Notes: generated by a model from the letters alone, not told the origin. A stretch of 64,000 nt of DNA from Granulosicoccus sp045106195 (GCA_045106195.1 JBGCEH010000026.1:7755-71754), one strand, 5' to 3'; positions 37,120-46,196 are shown, counted from the stretch's first letter. A program made the numbers and translations.

Positions 37120-37530
37120 ATGAAAACAAACTTGACGGCAATTCAAAATGTATTTCTGATGGTGTCTGGCACGCTTCTTATTGTTATCGGTATGTCGATT
37201 TTTCTATCAACAGACGATTTTTACTCATCGAACAACATCGATATTGAAGCAAACGTAAGCTTGCTGAATGAGCTAAAAGCATCGGCCGGTCTACTGCTGG
37301 CAGCGGGTATATTTATTATTTACTCTGTTTTTAAAAAGTATCATAATGTTGGATTGAAGTTGACTATGCTGATATATCTGTCGTATGCCGGTGCACGTGG
37401 CATCAGCATTGTTGCGGATGGCGTGCCAGCCTCTGGCCTCGTACTAGCAACCCTGCTGGAAGCCGCTATCGGTTTGATCAGCCTGCTGCTCCTGCTGACC
37501 AGCAGTAGATCAATAAATAAGGTGGTGTGA
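37120..37530 (+). CDS. Small membrane protein, DUF4345-like
   Basis: 136 residues from the ATG at 37120, with about four membrane helices (NVFLMVSGTLLIVIGMSIFL, ASAGLLLAAGIFIIYSVF, LTMLIYLSYAGARGISIV, VLATLLEAAIGLISLLLLL). The pattern, including GARGISIVADG, resembles DUF4345 proteins. Function unknown. The stop overlaps the start of the next gene, and together with the NmrA-like gene it forms a small operon. Confidence 0.75.
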   Translation: MKTNLTAIQNVFLMVSGTLLIVIGMSIFLSTDDFYSSNNIDIEANVSLLNELKASAGLLLAAGIFIIYSVFKKYHNVGLKLTMLIYLSYAGARGISIVADGVPASGLVLATLLEAAIGLISLLLLLTSSRSINKVV

Positions 37531-38018
37531 TGTTAGACAACATAGTGACAATTCTACTAACCATAGCGTCCATAAGCGCCGGCCTGATGGCCGGTGTTTA
37601 TTTTGCCTTCTCAACATTCATCATGCGTTCATTACATCAACTTGGGCCAACAAGGGCTGCAGATGCCATGAATAGTATTAACGACGTCATACTGCGTTCG
37701 TGGTTTATGCTTCTTTTTTTTGGGTCTACGCTTTTGTATTTAGTTTTGCTTGTGGTAGGAATCGTTAGTACTGAATTGACAGGCCGTTGGTTTTTGATAC
37801 TAAGCGGGCTGATCTATGTGGTTGGTATGTTTTGTTGTACCGCTATGTTCAATGTTCCACTCAATAATCGACTGGCACAAACAAGAGACGAGCAGAGCAG
37901 AAAAGTAGAAATATGGGCGATATATTTTAAAAAATGGACAAGATGGAATCACCTGCGCGGCACCTGCTCTTTAATTACCATGGTACTAAGCATGCACTAT
38001 CTGGTGAATTACGCCTGA
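37530..38018 (+). CDS. Membrane protein, DUF1772-like (anthrone-oxygenase-like)
   Basis: 162 residues from ATG 37530 (a GTG three bases earlier is possible). There are four membrane helices. FSTFIMRSLHQL near residue 30, FNVPLNNRLAQ near 110, and WTRWNHLRGTCSL near 143 are the positions conserved in DUF1772, a group that includes anthrone oxygenases. With the NmrA-like reductase it suggests modification of an aromatic or quinone compound, but that is inference. Confidence 0.78.
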   Translation: MLDNIVTILLTIASISAGLMAGVYFAFSTFIMRSLHQLGPTRAADAMNSINDVILRSWFMLLFFGSTLLYLVLLVVGIVSTELTGRWFLILSGLIYVVGMFCCTAMFNVPLNNRLAQTRDEQSRKVEIWAIYFKKWTRWNHLRGTCSLITMVLSMHYLVNYA

Positions 38019-38140
38019 GCCAGCGTAGATGTAAGACCAACAATACCTTATGGCGCGTCCGTGACGAGTTCAGTCAAACCGCAGAATAAAACTGACCTAT
38101 CAAAATTTCCAACAATACTAAATGGACATTCAGAGATATT

Positions 38141-38371
38141 TTGCGACAGACACGGACAACGGATGCTATCTTGAGTCATCGTTGTTTAGAATACGAATGT
38201 GCTTGGTCAGATTGGGAAACGGGTAGTGCATTCCAGCGTTCAGCGCTAATTAGACAGTTCCACACCGTTGAAGAAGAACGATATATTGATACCGGACGAT
38301 TGGAATTTAGCGTCCAGGACGATATTAAAGACGAAGGTGATTCAAAACAGATGATTTGGACAGCACCCTAA
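38141..38371 (+). CDS. Doubtful short reading frame
   Basis: 76 codons from a TTG, in an AT-richer stretch between the DUF1772-like gene and an aminotransferase remnant. The product is polar and acidic (QFHTVEEERYIDTGRLEFSV) and I recognise no family. There is no clear ribosome site. It may be a small gene or part of a decayed one; kept only because its composition is protein-like. Confidence 0.25.
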   Translation: MRQTRTTDAILSHRCLEYECAWSDWETGSAFQRSALIRQFHTVEEERYIDTGRLEFSVQDDIKDEGDSKQMIWTAP

Positions 38372-38551
38372 ACAATCTCTAACCTGCCTGACTATTAAGA
38401 ACTTGCAGTAGGGGATGTTATTTTATCACCCTGCCACTGTTGTGCGCCCACGTTGCTATACATGCCCCCGTGGCGCTTTTTCACTATCAACGAAACACAT
38501 ACTAAAGCTGGCAACTTCGGTGGTTTGCCCAATCTCTGTAACCTTTCGCCC

Positions 38552-38839
38552 ATTTTTTCTTTGGGGAAATGCGTCGGTGGCTGCGTGACATTTGGTGCCT
38601 ATGGCTTAGCTTAAAGCTTAGCTCAAAAAGTGATTGTTCCGAGGGTCGTTGAGACAGAGGCAAAACAAAACAGTGCGTTGTTCGAAACATTTTATGGCAA
38701 CGCATTAAACACTGCTGTATCCCGCACCGCATTGGAGCACATGTTAAACGAAGAAGTATATAACCGTGCACTAACACGCACGACCAAGCTTGCCAATGGC
38801 AATGAAAAACGATCAAACACGCAGAACATCGGCCTTTGA
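38552..38839 (+). pseudogene. Remnant of a class III (PLP-dependent) aminotransferase
   Basis: Two fragments in different frames match the C-terminal half of glutamate-1-semialdehyde-type aminotransferases. The first, in the frame of codon 38561, reads SLGKCVGGCVTFGAYG and then stops; it corresponds to the PLP-lysine region (LGKxxGGGxxxGAYGG). The second, from about 38630, reads ETFYGNALNTAVSRTALEHM then LNEEVYNRALTRTTKLANG, matching the GNxLxxAAGxAxLexL...VYxRLxxLGxxL segment. The N-terminal half is not found upstream. Clearly non-functional if the assignment is right. Confidence 0.6.
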
Positions 38840-38974
38840 AAAATTTCACGCTAGTTCACAATGCCACAGCGGGCATCCTTATTCAGCCGCGGTTAACCTT
38901 GCCAGAGTTAGTGTCACCTCATCCCTTGGTATAACCTACCAGTGAGAGCTATTTTAAATTAGAACAGGACTTTC

Positions 38975-39481
38975 ATGGAACGTCACATGACCAAAAACAC
39001 ATCTCTGTATTCTGCACTTCTGACAACCTTATTCCTTGGCGCTTGCTCGGATGGCACCGTTCAATCAGGTGGGGGCGCAGGTGACACCAACGGAGAAGCT
39101 GCAGCTCTGATAGCGCCGTTTGTCGGCGTGTATGAGCTTCCCGATAACTGGCGAGGACGTCCCGTCAGTGAGGCCTATCTTGAAATTCAGGATCCAAATG
39201 ACGACGGCGTGTCGACAAGCCTGACTCTGGAAGTCAATACCATGAACAACTGCATTGAGCCAAGACCATCACAAGGTGAGGTAAAAAAAGATCCGGTACA
39301 GGATCGCATATTTCTGGATTCATTCTTTTTCGGCAGAGCAGTTCTGAGTAGAGAGGGTAACGATCTGGTCATCAATCTGTTCGAAGACGTCAGCGACATT
39401 GATAACGATAGAGATTTTGACGAGGCAATGGTTCTCAGAGCTGAACAGGCATTCATTGATCTTCCTCCCACATGCCAGTAA
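38975..39481 (+). CDS. Lipoprotein of unknown function
   Basis: 168 residues. The signal peptide ends with lipobox LGAC (Cys near residue 24), so it is a lipid-anchored envelope protein. The mature part starts with a Gly-rich spacer (GGGAGDTNGE), then a compact domain with an acidic DVSDIDNDRDFDE stretch near the end and two Cys residues. AGGAC lies 5 bases before the ATG. Not a family I recognise; no operon partner. Confidence 0.78.
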   Translation: MERHMTKNTSLYSALLTTLFLGACSDGTVQSGGGAGDTNGEAAALIAPFVGVYELPDNWRGRPVSEAYLEIQDPNDDGVSTSLTLEVNTMNNCIEPRPSQGEVKKDPVQDRIFLDSFFFGRAVLSREGNDLVINLFEDVSDIDNDRDFDEAMVLRAEQAFIDLPPTCQ

Positions 39482-39520
39482 GCGCACTCCACTAGCGGGC
39501 AAAATAAACAAGCGCCAACA

Positions 39521-39874
39521 TTATTTATCGCTCCATACTGCAAGCTCATTACCCGCGGGATCTGTAAATTGAAAACGTCGCCCACCGGGAAACGTAAATA
39601 TAGGCTTTAGTATGGAGCCACCGGCACGTTCAATGGCCACCTGAACATCCTCCAGATTTTCTGCATAGAAAATCACCAGCGCAGATCCATTATCGGCCAC
39701 TGAATGCAACTCAGCACGGTAGAAGCCGCCATCAATTCTGCCATCTGAAAACGCTCTGTACTCGGGGCCATAGTCCTCAAATGTCCATGAGAAAACAGCC
39801 TTGTAAAAAGCCTCTACGGCATCGAGATCTACAGCGGGCAACTCGATGTAATCTATCTTCATATCACTTGGCAT
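39521..39874 (-). CDS. VOC-family (glyoxalase/bleomycin-resistance-like) protein
   Basis: 117 residues with two beta-alpha-beta-beta-beta units: KIDYIELPAVDLDAVEAFYK at the start and DVQVAIERAGGSILKPIF later, ending FQFTDPAGNELAVWS. The family binds metal and acts on small molecules or sequesters them. The end positions EYRAFSD and GNELAVW are typical. The specific substrate cannot be read from sequence. Confidence 0.88.
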   Translation of the reverse strand: MPSDMKIDYIELPAVDLDAVEAFYKAVFSWTFEDYGPEYRAFSDGRIDGGFYRAELHSVADNGSALVIFYAENLEDVQVAIERAGGSILKPIFTFPGGRRFQFTDPAGNELAVWSDK

Positions 39875-39950
39875 AGAACGATATTCCTTGTTTTATCGAC
39901 ACATACGTGCACAAATTGCAAACCACTATAAACATAGTCAAAAAAATGGA

Positions 39951-41015
39951 CTACAGCAATGAAACGGGCTGACCTGACTTGACACTCTCATCGGCCGCAA
40001 TACAAATTCTCAACGACTGCACAGCATCACGCCAATGCCTTGCCAGATCAATATCATTAACAATAGCATCATACAAATATGCCTGCTCACGATCACACAA
40101 CGCCTGATGATCAGGCTCGTCTGCCATGTCCAGCAACGTATCGGCTTTAGCAAAACCACCATCACTACCAAGCTCACTACGGTGAATACGAATTTTCGAG
40201 GTACGCGTATGCGTGTCAATATCGTCTGAACGTGCGCCTTCGTCCATTACGATAGACACACAGCCCTTCGGCGAAAGTATGTCTTTTACAAAAAAAGCAC
40301 TCTCCGACATCATCGGTCCCCAGCCGGCTTCATACCAGCCAACCGAGTCATCGTCGAACCGAACCTGAAAATGCCCATAGTTATACATATTTTCAGGTAC
40401 ATCATCGCTCAGCCGCAGTCCCATCCCACTAACATGAACAGGCATGGCATCGGTAATCTGGCACATCACGTCCACATAGTGCACACCACAATCAACCAGT
40501 GGAGAGGTAGATTGCATCAGCTGTTGGTGAGTCTGCCAGGTTGCACCGGACGATTGCTGGTTCAGGTTTAACCGGAATACAAACGGTCCACCAAGCGCCC
40601 GTGCCTCATCTATGAGTTTTATCCATGATGGGTGATGCCTCAGGATATAGCCGACAACCAGCTTCTTGTCATTGCGCACAGCGGCCTCAACCACCCGCTC
40701 AGCATCCGCCACACTGGTGGCCATGGGTTTTTCCAGAAATACATGCTTACCTTTATCCAGCGCTGCAATGGCGTATTCCGCATGCGAATCAGAGTAGGTA
40801 TTGATTGATACCACATCGCAGTCAACAGTTGACAGCGCTTCATGGAAGTCGTTGTATAACGGTAGATGCGTTAATTCATCGTGAAGCTCAGGTGTGGACC
40901 GATTAAGCAGAGCGACAACATCGAAACCCGGATGGCGATGACAGGCAAGTGCATGGCTTCGTCCCATGTTGCCGATGCCTGCGATGAGAATCTTTAAAGG
41001 CAGTTGTTGGCTCAT
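39951..41015 (-). CDS. Gfo/Idh/MocA-family oxidoreductase
   Basis: 354 residues. N-terminal Rossmann fold (ILIAGIGNMGRSHALACHRH) with the family motif FLEKPMATS near residue 95. The C-terminal alpha/beta substrate domain includes SPLVDCGVHYVDVMCQI with the catalytic-type Asp/His. It uses NAD(P) to oxidise a sugar, inositol or amino-sugar-like substrate. It lies downstream of the peptide ABC genes on the same strand, separated by 86 bases carrying a REP-like repeat, so cotranscription is possible but not sure. Confidence 0.9.
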   Translation of the reverse strand: MSQQLPLKILIAGIGNMGRSHALACHRHPGFDVVALLNRSTPELHDELTHLPLYNDFHEALSTVDCDVVSINTYSDSHAEYAIAALDKGKHVFLEKPMATSVADAERVVEAAVRNDKKLVVGYILRHHPSWIKLIDEARALGGPFVFRLNLNQQSSGATWQTHQQLMQSTSPLVDCGVHYVDVMCQITDAMPVHVSGMGLRLSDDVPENMYNYGHFQVRFDDDSVGWYEAGWGPMMSESAFFVKDILSPKGCVSIVMDEGARSDDIDTHTRTSKIRIHRSELGSDGGFAKADTLLDMADEPDHQALCDREQAYLYDAIVNDIDLARHWRDAVQSLRICIAADESVKSGQPVSLL

Positions 41016-41059
41016 ATCAGATGTTCCCGGAATTTAAGCTAACGGAGCTGACGTCACTG

Positions 41060-41086
41060 CTGGATTCCCGCCTGCGCGGGGATGAC
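41060..41086. repeat. REP-like intergenic palindromic repeat
   Basis: CTGGATTCCCGCCTGCGCGG then GGATGAC. The core CCCGC-CTG-CGGGG-like palindrome and flanks resemble dispersed extragenic elements of many proteobacteria. A diverged inverted copy lies at 27757-27786. It sits between dppF-like and Gfo/Idh genes. Confidence 0.65.
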
Positions 41087-41101
41087 AAACCTGCTCGACG
41101 A

Positions 41102-42091
41102 TCATGACAACGAAAAGTAACACGCAACCTTGTGGCCATCTGTCTGCTCCAATGCGGGCGCTTGCGTCTTGCAGCGCTCTTGCGTCTTCCAGCAACGCGG
41201 ATTGAATGCGCATCCTGCTGGCGGGTTCAATGGTGAGGGCAATTCACCTTCCAGCCTGATACGTTTTTGTTCGCGTGTGGGGTCAGCGACAGGTGTTGCC
41301 GACAGAAGCGCTTGTGTATAGGGATGTTTCGGCGATGAGAAAACGGCCTCGGCAGCACCCGATTCCACCACACGCCCAAGATACATCACCATGACATCAT
41401 CAGCCATGTGTCGCACCACGGACAAGTCATGCGAGATAAACAGATACGCCAGGTCAAATCGTTCCTGTAGATCGACGAGCAAGTTAAGAATCTGCGACTG
41501 AATGGACAAATCCAGCGCTGAAACAGGCTCGTCCAATACCAAAATGCGCGGGTTCAGCATGAGAGCCCGTGCCACGGCAATGCGTTGCCGCTGTCCGCCA
41601 GAAAACATATGCGGATAACGCTCATAGTGTTCAGGACGAAGCCCGGTCAGTGCCAGCATCTCCCGCGCTTTGACTTCACGTCCTGATGGCGATATATCTG
41701 GCCGGTTGATCAGTAACGGCTCTTCGAGAATGCGTCCGATACTTTGCCGTGGGTTCAATGAGCCAAAGGGGTCCTGAAAGACAATTTGCACCGAGGCTCT
41801 AAGTTGTGCGCGCTGTTCATCATCCAGCACGTTGTCAGCACTGATCACATGCCCATCCAGATTCAGAGACCCGGAGCTGGGTGACTCGATCATGGTCACC
41901 ACGCGCGCAAGCGTCGACTTGCCACAGCCTGATTCGCCAACTACCGCTAACGTCTTGCCAGCATTTAATTGGAAACTTGCATCACTGAGCGCTTTGACAG
42001 AAGCACTCTTGCCGAATAGACCACCCGACACCTCATAGTGGCGACTGAGGTTCTCGGCACGTATTAAAGGTGCTGACACCTCGTTGCTCAT
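41102..42091 (-). CDS. Peptide ABC transporter ATP-binding protein (DppF/OppF type)
   Basis: 329 residues. Walker A is VVGESGCGKSTLAR, the signature is FSGGQRQRIAVARAL, Walker B is ILVLDEPVSALD, and the switch His is in LFISHDLSVVRHMAD. The C-terminal oligopeptide-type tail with PLNPPAGCAFNPRC and further Cys residues is the iron-sulfur-type motif known in this group. It overlaps the DppD-like gene by 4 bases. Last transporter gene of the operon. Confidence 0.94.
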   Translation of the reverse strand: MSNEVSAPLIRAENLSRHYEVSGGLFGKSASVKALSDASFQLNAGKTLAVVGESGCGKSTLARVVTMIESPSSGSLNLDGHVISADNVLDDEQRAQLRASVQIVFQDPFGSLNPRQSIGRILEEPLLINRPDISPSGREVKAREMLALTGLRPEHYERYPHMFSGGQRQRIAVARALMLNPRILVLDEPVSALDLSIQSQILNLLVDLQERFDLAYLFISHDLSVVRHMADDVMVMYLGRVVESGAAEAVFSSPKHPYTQALLSATPVADPTREQKRIRLEGELPSPLNPPAGCAFNPRCWKTQERCKTQAPALEQTDGHKVACYFSLS

Positions 42092-43080
42092 GATTGCACC
42101 TCGCTCTGCACAACAGGTGATCCATTAGACAAGGGATAGTGGCAGCGGGCATGACCGAGTTGCGGTGCCTGAGGCAAAGGCGGGACGCTTTGGCATCGAT
42201 CATCGGCAAACGTGCATCGCGGCGAAAACAGGCAACCCGAAGGCCGGTCAAACTGACCGGGCACAACACCCGGAATACTCGGTAACCTTTTGGTCTCGGA
42301 CCTTTCCGGCAACGCTGAAAGCAGCGCATGGGTATAGGGGTGATGTGCATCGGCAAACAAGGAGCGTACATCCTGTTCTTCCACTTTCTGACCAGCGTAT
42401 TGCACACTGACGCGCTGTGCGGTTTCTGCCACGACACCCATATCGTGAGTGATCAGTACCAGCGCCATGCCAGTTGATTGCTGCAACTCCACCAATAGCT
42501 CAAGAATCTGGGCCTGAATCGTGACATCCAGCGCTGTCGTGGGTTCATCCGCTATCAGCAGTTTCGGCTTGCAGGCAATCGCCATGGCAATCATCACACG
42601 TTGCGACATCCCCCCGGAGAGCTGATGCGGAAACGCCTTTAAACGACGCTCAGGCTCTGGTAAACCCACCTGCTCCAACAATTCTATCGCCCGTCTCTGA
42701 CGTTGCGAGCGAGTTAACGACAAGTGCGTCTTCAAGGCCTCACGAATCTGGAACCCGATGGTAAAGCAGGGATTCAAACTGGACATGGGCTCCTGAAAGA
42801 TCATGGACACATCGCGGCCAACAATGGCGCGTCGCTGTGCAGGCGTTATTCGCATAAGATCCTGGCCATCAAATTCAATGGCGTCAGCCTTTACTGTTGC
42901 AGTCCATGGCAATAAACCCATGACCGCAAGCATCGACACTGACTTGCCACTACCCGACTCACCGACAATCGCCAGGACATCACTGACATCCACTTGCACA
43001 TCCACGCCGTCGACAGCACGGAACTGACCATCAACAGTCTTGAAATCTACCGACAAATTGCGCACATCAAGCAAGGGCAT
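42088..43080 (-). CDS. Peptide ABC transporter ATP-binding protein (DppD/OppD type)
   Basis: 330 residues. Walker A is IVGESGSGKSVSML, the signature is LSGGMSQRVMIAMAIA, Walker B is LLIADEPTTALD, and the switch His is in VLITHDMGVVAETAQ. The C-terminal motif SGCLFSPRCTFADDRC carries the conserved cysteines. It pairs with the DppF-like protein to power uptake. Confidence 0.94.
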   Translation of the reverse strand: MPLLDVRNLSVDFKTVDGQFRAVDGVDVQVDVSDVLAIVGESGSGKSVSMLAVMGLLPWTATVKADAIEFDGQDLMRITPAQRRAIVGRDVSMIFQEPMSSLNPCFTIGFQIREALKTHLSLTRSQRQRRAIELLEQVGLPEPERRLKAFPHQLSGGMSQRVMIAMAIACKPKLLIADEPTTALDVTIQAQILELLVELQQSTGMALVLITHDMGVVAETAQRVSVQYAGQKVEEQDVRSLFADAHHPYTHALLSALPERSETKRLPSIPGVVPGQFDRPSGCLFSPRCTFADDRCQSVPPLPQAPQLGHARCHYPLSNGSPVVQSEVQS

Positions 43081-43124
43081 GAAGCTCTCCTGATACGAGT
43101 TGAGTGCGAAGGCCAGATACTGAA

Positions 43125-44018
43125 TCAGCTACGCTTGAGTTTAGGGTCAAGTGCATCACGCAGACCATCTCCCATCAGGTTAATGGCCAGCACGTTGACA
43201 AGAATAGCCAGCCCCGGAAATGTCACTACCCACCAGGCACGCAATACAAACTCGCGAGAATCAGCCAGCATGGTGCCCCACTCCGGAGTCGGCGGTTGGG
43301 CGCCCAGGCCAAGAAATCCCAGCGCGGCCGCATCCAGAATAGCCGTGGAAAAGGACAAAGCCGCCTGTACGATGATCGGCGCAAGACAATTAGGCAGTAC
43401 GGTCACAAACATCAGACGCATGCGGCTTGCACCCACAACACGCGCCGAGGTTACATAATCCTTTGGCAATTCCTGAAGCACGGCAGCACGGGTCAGACGT
43501 ACATAATGAGGTTGCAAGACGATAGCGATAGCAATCATTGCGTTAGTCAGGGACGGGCCCAGAATGGCGACCATCACCAGCGCTAGCAGCAAGCTTGGAA
43601 ACGCTAGCAAGATGTCCATCAGACGCATGATGAGTGTGTCCACCCAACCGCGGGCAAACCCTGCAATCAGACCAATAATGACGCCACTGCCGGCAGCAAT
43701 CACCACCACGATGATGCCAATGAAAAACGAATACCTGGCACCATGTATCAAACGTGATAACAGATCGCGACCTACCGCGTCAGTGCCCAGTATGAATTGA
43801 CTGGTACCCCCCTCCTGCCACATGGGAGGTTGCAGCAAAGCCTCGCGGTACTGCTGTGTCGCTGAATGAGGCGCTATGAGATCAGCCAGTATGGCGATGA
43901 TCACGAACAGCGTGAACACTACCAGGCCGACGACAGCACCACGGTTCTCACTAAAGTAGCTCCAGAACTCAGCAAAGCGTCCGGGCCTTGAGGGCACCGT
44001 GTTGTCGACAGCATTCAT
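43125..44018 (-). CDS. Peptide ABC transporter permease (DppC type)
   Basis: 297 residues with about six membrane helices and the cytoplasmic contact loop LPKDYVTSARVVGASRMRLMFVTVLPN. FILGTDAVGRDLLSRLIHGA near residue 80 is the hallmark of DppC/OppC. Its start overlaps the dppB-like stop by 4 bases. Confidence 0.94.
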   Translation of the reverse strand: MNAVDNTVPSRPGRFAEFWSYFSENRGAVVGLVVFTLFVIIAILADLIAPHSATQQYREALLQPPMWQEGGTSQFILGTDAVGRDLLSRLIHGARYSFFIGIIVVVIAAGSGVIIGLIAGFARGWVDTLIMRLMDILLAFPSLLLALVMVAILGPSLTNAMIAIAIVLQPHYVRLTRAAVLQELPKDYVTSARVVGASRMRLMFVTVLPNCLAPIIVQAALSFSTAILDAAALGFLGLGAQPPTPEWGTMLADSREFVLRAWWVVTFPGLAILVNVLAINLMGDGLRDALDPKLKRS

Positions 44019-45022
44019 CGTTGACGAATCTTCGGATTGATCAGCCCGTAAAGCACATCGACAATCAGATTGACCACCATGACAATAACGGCAATCATCA
44101 ATAGCCCTCCCTGCACGGCGGTATAGTCACGACTGTTGATCCCTTCCACCATCCACTTGCCGATACCCGGCCAGGAAAAAATGGTTTCCGTCAGGATTGC
44201 GCCTGCCATCAGCGTACCGACAGATAAACCGATAACGGTGATGACGGGTATCAACGCATTACGTAGAGCGTGCAAACCATTAACTCTGAACGGACTCAAG
44301 CCTTTGGCCTTGGCGGTGCGAACATAGTCCTCGCTAAGGACCTCCAGCATGGCGGAACGAGTTTGCCGGGCAATGACCGCCAGCGGTATGGTGCCAAGCA
44401 CGATAGTCGGCAGGATCAGATGCTGCACTGCTGAGGCAAATGCCCCCGGCTGCCCGCTTCTGAAGCTGTCAATCAGCATGAAGCCGGTATCGGTCGGAAA
44501 GAAAAACATCAGGGAGATTCGCCCGGACACCGGCGTCCAGCCAAGCATGCCAGAGAACAAAATGATCAACAGCAAGGCCCACCAGAAGATCGGCATGGAA
44601 TAGCCAACGAGGGCGGTGGACATAAGGGCCTGATCAGGCCATTTTCCACGATTGACCGCTGCAACGATGCCTGAAGGAATGCCTATGACAATGGCAAAAA
44701 CAATGGCGCACAGCGATAATTCCAGCGTTGCCGGAAACAGCGCAAAAAACTCATCCCATACCGGTTGCTTGGTCTTGAAGGACATACCCAGATCACCGCG
44801 CAAAATACCGGTCAGATAATCCCAGTACTGCGTTAGCAAGGGTCGGTCGAATCCAAACTGAGTCATGAGAGTGGCATAACGCTCATCCGTCATGCCCCGC
44901 TCCCCTGCCATCAATAGGATGGGATCACCGGGCAGCAGGCGGATAAACAGGAACGAGACAATAGATACTCCGATGAACGTCGGAATAAACGTGCCGAGCC
45001 TGCGCAGTATGAATCCCAGCAT
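44015..45022 (-). CDS. Peptide ABC transporter permease (DppB type)
   Basis: 335 residues, six membrane helices. The start MLGFILRRLGTFIPTFIGVSIVSF and LLPGDPILLMAGE are typical of DppB. The EAA loop is SEDYVRTAKAKGLSPFRVNGLHALRNALIP, and the end VLYGLINPKIR is standard. It begins 6 bases after the M24 peptidase stop, so peptide uptake and peptide cleavage are encoded together. Confidence 0.94.
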   Translation of the reverse strand: MLGFILRRLGTFIPTFIGVSIVSFLFIRLLPGDPILLMAGERGMTDERYATLMTQFGFDRPLLTQYWDYLTGILRGDLGMSFKTKQPVWDEFFALFPATLELSLCAIVFAIVIGIPSGIVAAVNRGKWPDQALMSTALVGYSMPIFWWALLLIILFSGMLGWTPVSGRISLMFFFPTDTGFMLIDSFRSGQPGAFASAVQHLILPTIVLGTIPLAVIARQTRSAMLEVLSEDYVRTAKAKGLSPFRVNGLHALRNALIPVITVIGLSVGTLMAGAILTETIFSWPGIGKWMVEGINSRDYTAVQGGLLMIAVIVMVVNLIVDVLYGLINPKIRQR

Positions 45023-45028
45023 GTCCGT

Positions 45029-46123
45029 CTAACCGATGATCGTGAGAGTCTTGTCAAAACGTGTCATCGATTCGCTCCCGGTATCTGTGATTACGACGTC
45101 GTCCTCGATGCGCACACCGAACTCGGACAACTCATAGAGCCCGGGTTCTATGGTGAATACCGTGCCGCTTGCCAGTTTTTCGTGATTGCCGCGCATGATG
45201 TAGGGGTCCTCATGAATATCTCGCCCCAAACCATGTCCAGTCTTGTGCCGGATGCGATCTGCGAAGGCTGAGTTTTCGAGCACAGCAGTGGTCGCCTCAT
45301 CAATATCGTGAGCGGTAGCACCGGGCCGTGAAGCCTCATGGCCTGCCAGATTCGCAGCCAGCACTGTGTTATAGACCTCTGCGTGCTTGTCTTCGCAGTG
45401 CCCAACGAAAAAGGTGCGAGTAATGTCTGCACACACCCCGTCAGCCCGTGCTCCGAAATCAATAAGCAAGGCGTCTCCAGCCTGCACATGATAGTCAGCC
45501 CTGCTATGCGCATGCGGTTGAGCAGAATTGGTGCTAGCCGCCACGATGGGTGGGAATGCGAAATCCTGTGCACCGCTGGCGAACAGCTGCTGGACAAGAA
45601 TATTCTCTATTGCCCTTTCACTCATACCAGCCTTCACTTGATCGAGGGTGTTTGCCAGTGCTTTTTCGGAAATGCTGATCGCCCCACGTATGGCAGCAAG
45701 CTCCTCAGCGTTTTTGCTCAGCCGCAAGCTGGCAATAGCTTTTTGTGCATCTCTTATCTCGAGCCCGGCGGCACTCTTTCTGAATGCCTGATCAACAAAC
45801 ACACGCATTACCTGTCCTTCAACGCCCATCGTCGTCAAATTGCTGTGCTGCATCAGTGCATCAAAGGCGGGCTGGAAACCATCCTGATCCCGCCAGTCAA
45901 ATACCTCACCTTCAAAACCCACGGCGCTAAACGACGGCATCTCCAGATTGGGCACAATCGCGGATGGTGCACCATCGGTTGGAATAACAACCACCAGTGG
46001 TCGCTCGTTCTGATGAAATTCCTTATTGAACAGGCGTGAGAAATTGGCCCCTGGTACCAGTGCAATGGCATCAAGACCTTCGCGCTTGGCGATGGAGCGT
46101 AAGGCGTCGTATCGATCAGTCAT
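45029..46123 (-). CDS. M24-family metallopeptidase (Xaa-Pro dipeptidase/aminopeptidase-like)
   Basis: About 364 residues from ATG 46123 (MTDRYDALRS). The N-terminal creatinase-like domain is followed by the pita-bread catalytic domain with all five metal ligands visible: Asp in LIDFGARADGVCADITRTF (two Asp), His in HKTGHGLGRDIHEDP, Glu in FTIEPGLYE, Glu in VRIEDDVVIT. It probably trims imported proline-containing peptides. It sits inside the dpp-type operon, between the binding-protein gene and the permease genes, after a terminator-like hairpin. Confidence 0.92.
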   Translation of the reverse strand: MTDRYDALRSIAKREGLDAIALVPGANFSRLFNKEFHQNERPLVVVIPTDGAPSAIVPNLEMPSFSAVGFEGEVFDWRDQDGFQPAFDALMQHSNLTTMGVEGQVMRVFVDQAFRKSAAGLEIRDAQKAIASLRLSKNAEELAAIRGAISISEKALANTLDQVKAGMSERAIENILVQQLFASGAQDFAFPPIVAASTNSAQPHAHSRADYHVQAGDALLIDFGARADGVCADITRTFFVGHCEDKHAEVYNTVLAANLAGHEASRPGATAHDIDEATTAVLENSAFADRIRHKTGHGLGRDIHEDPYIMRGNHEKLASGTVFTIEPGLYELSEFGVRIEDDVVITDTGSESMTRFDKTLTIIG

Positions 46124-46146
46124 GTTTTCGCTTATTCCAATTAAAA

Positions 46147-46166
46147 ACGGCCGCACAAGCGGCCGT
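46147..46166 (-). terminator. Intrinsic terminator (attenuator) after the peptide-binding protein gene
   Basis: On the minus strand ACGGCCGC-TTGT-GCGGCCGT is followed directly by TTTTAA: a perfect 8-bp GC-rich stem with T-run, 30 bases past the binding-protein stop. It should end most transcripts after the binding protein and let a fraction proceed into the peptidase and ABC genes. Confidence 0.85.
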
Positions 46167-46196
46167 CTTCAGTACGTCGTGGTTAATAACGCCCCG

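Noticed and set aside
38502..38849. 115-codon minus-strand frame over the aminotransferase remnant
   Set aside because: Cys/His/Trp-rich, improbable composition, and the plus strand there matches an aminotransferase better.
45338..46039. 233-codon plus-strand frame opposite the M24 peptidase gene
   Set aside because: All five metal-ligand motifs of the peptidase lie on the minus strand; the plus frame is an antisense shadow.
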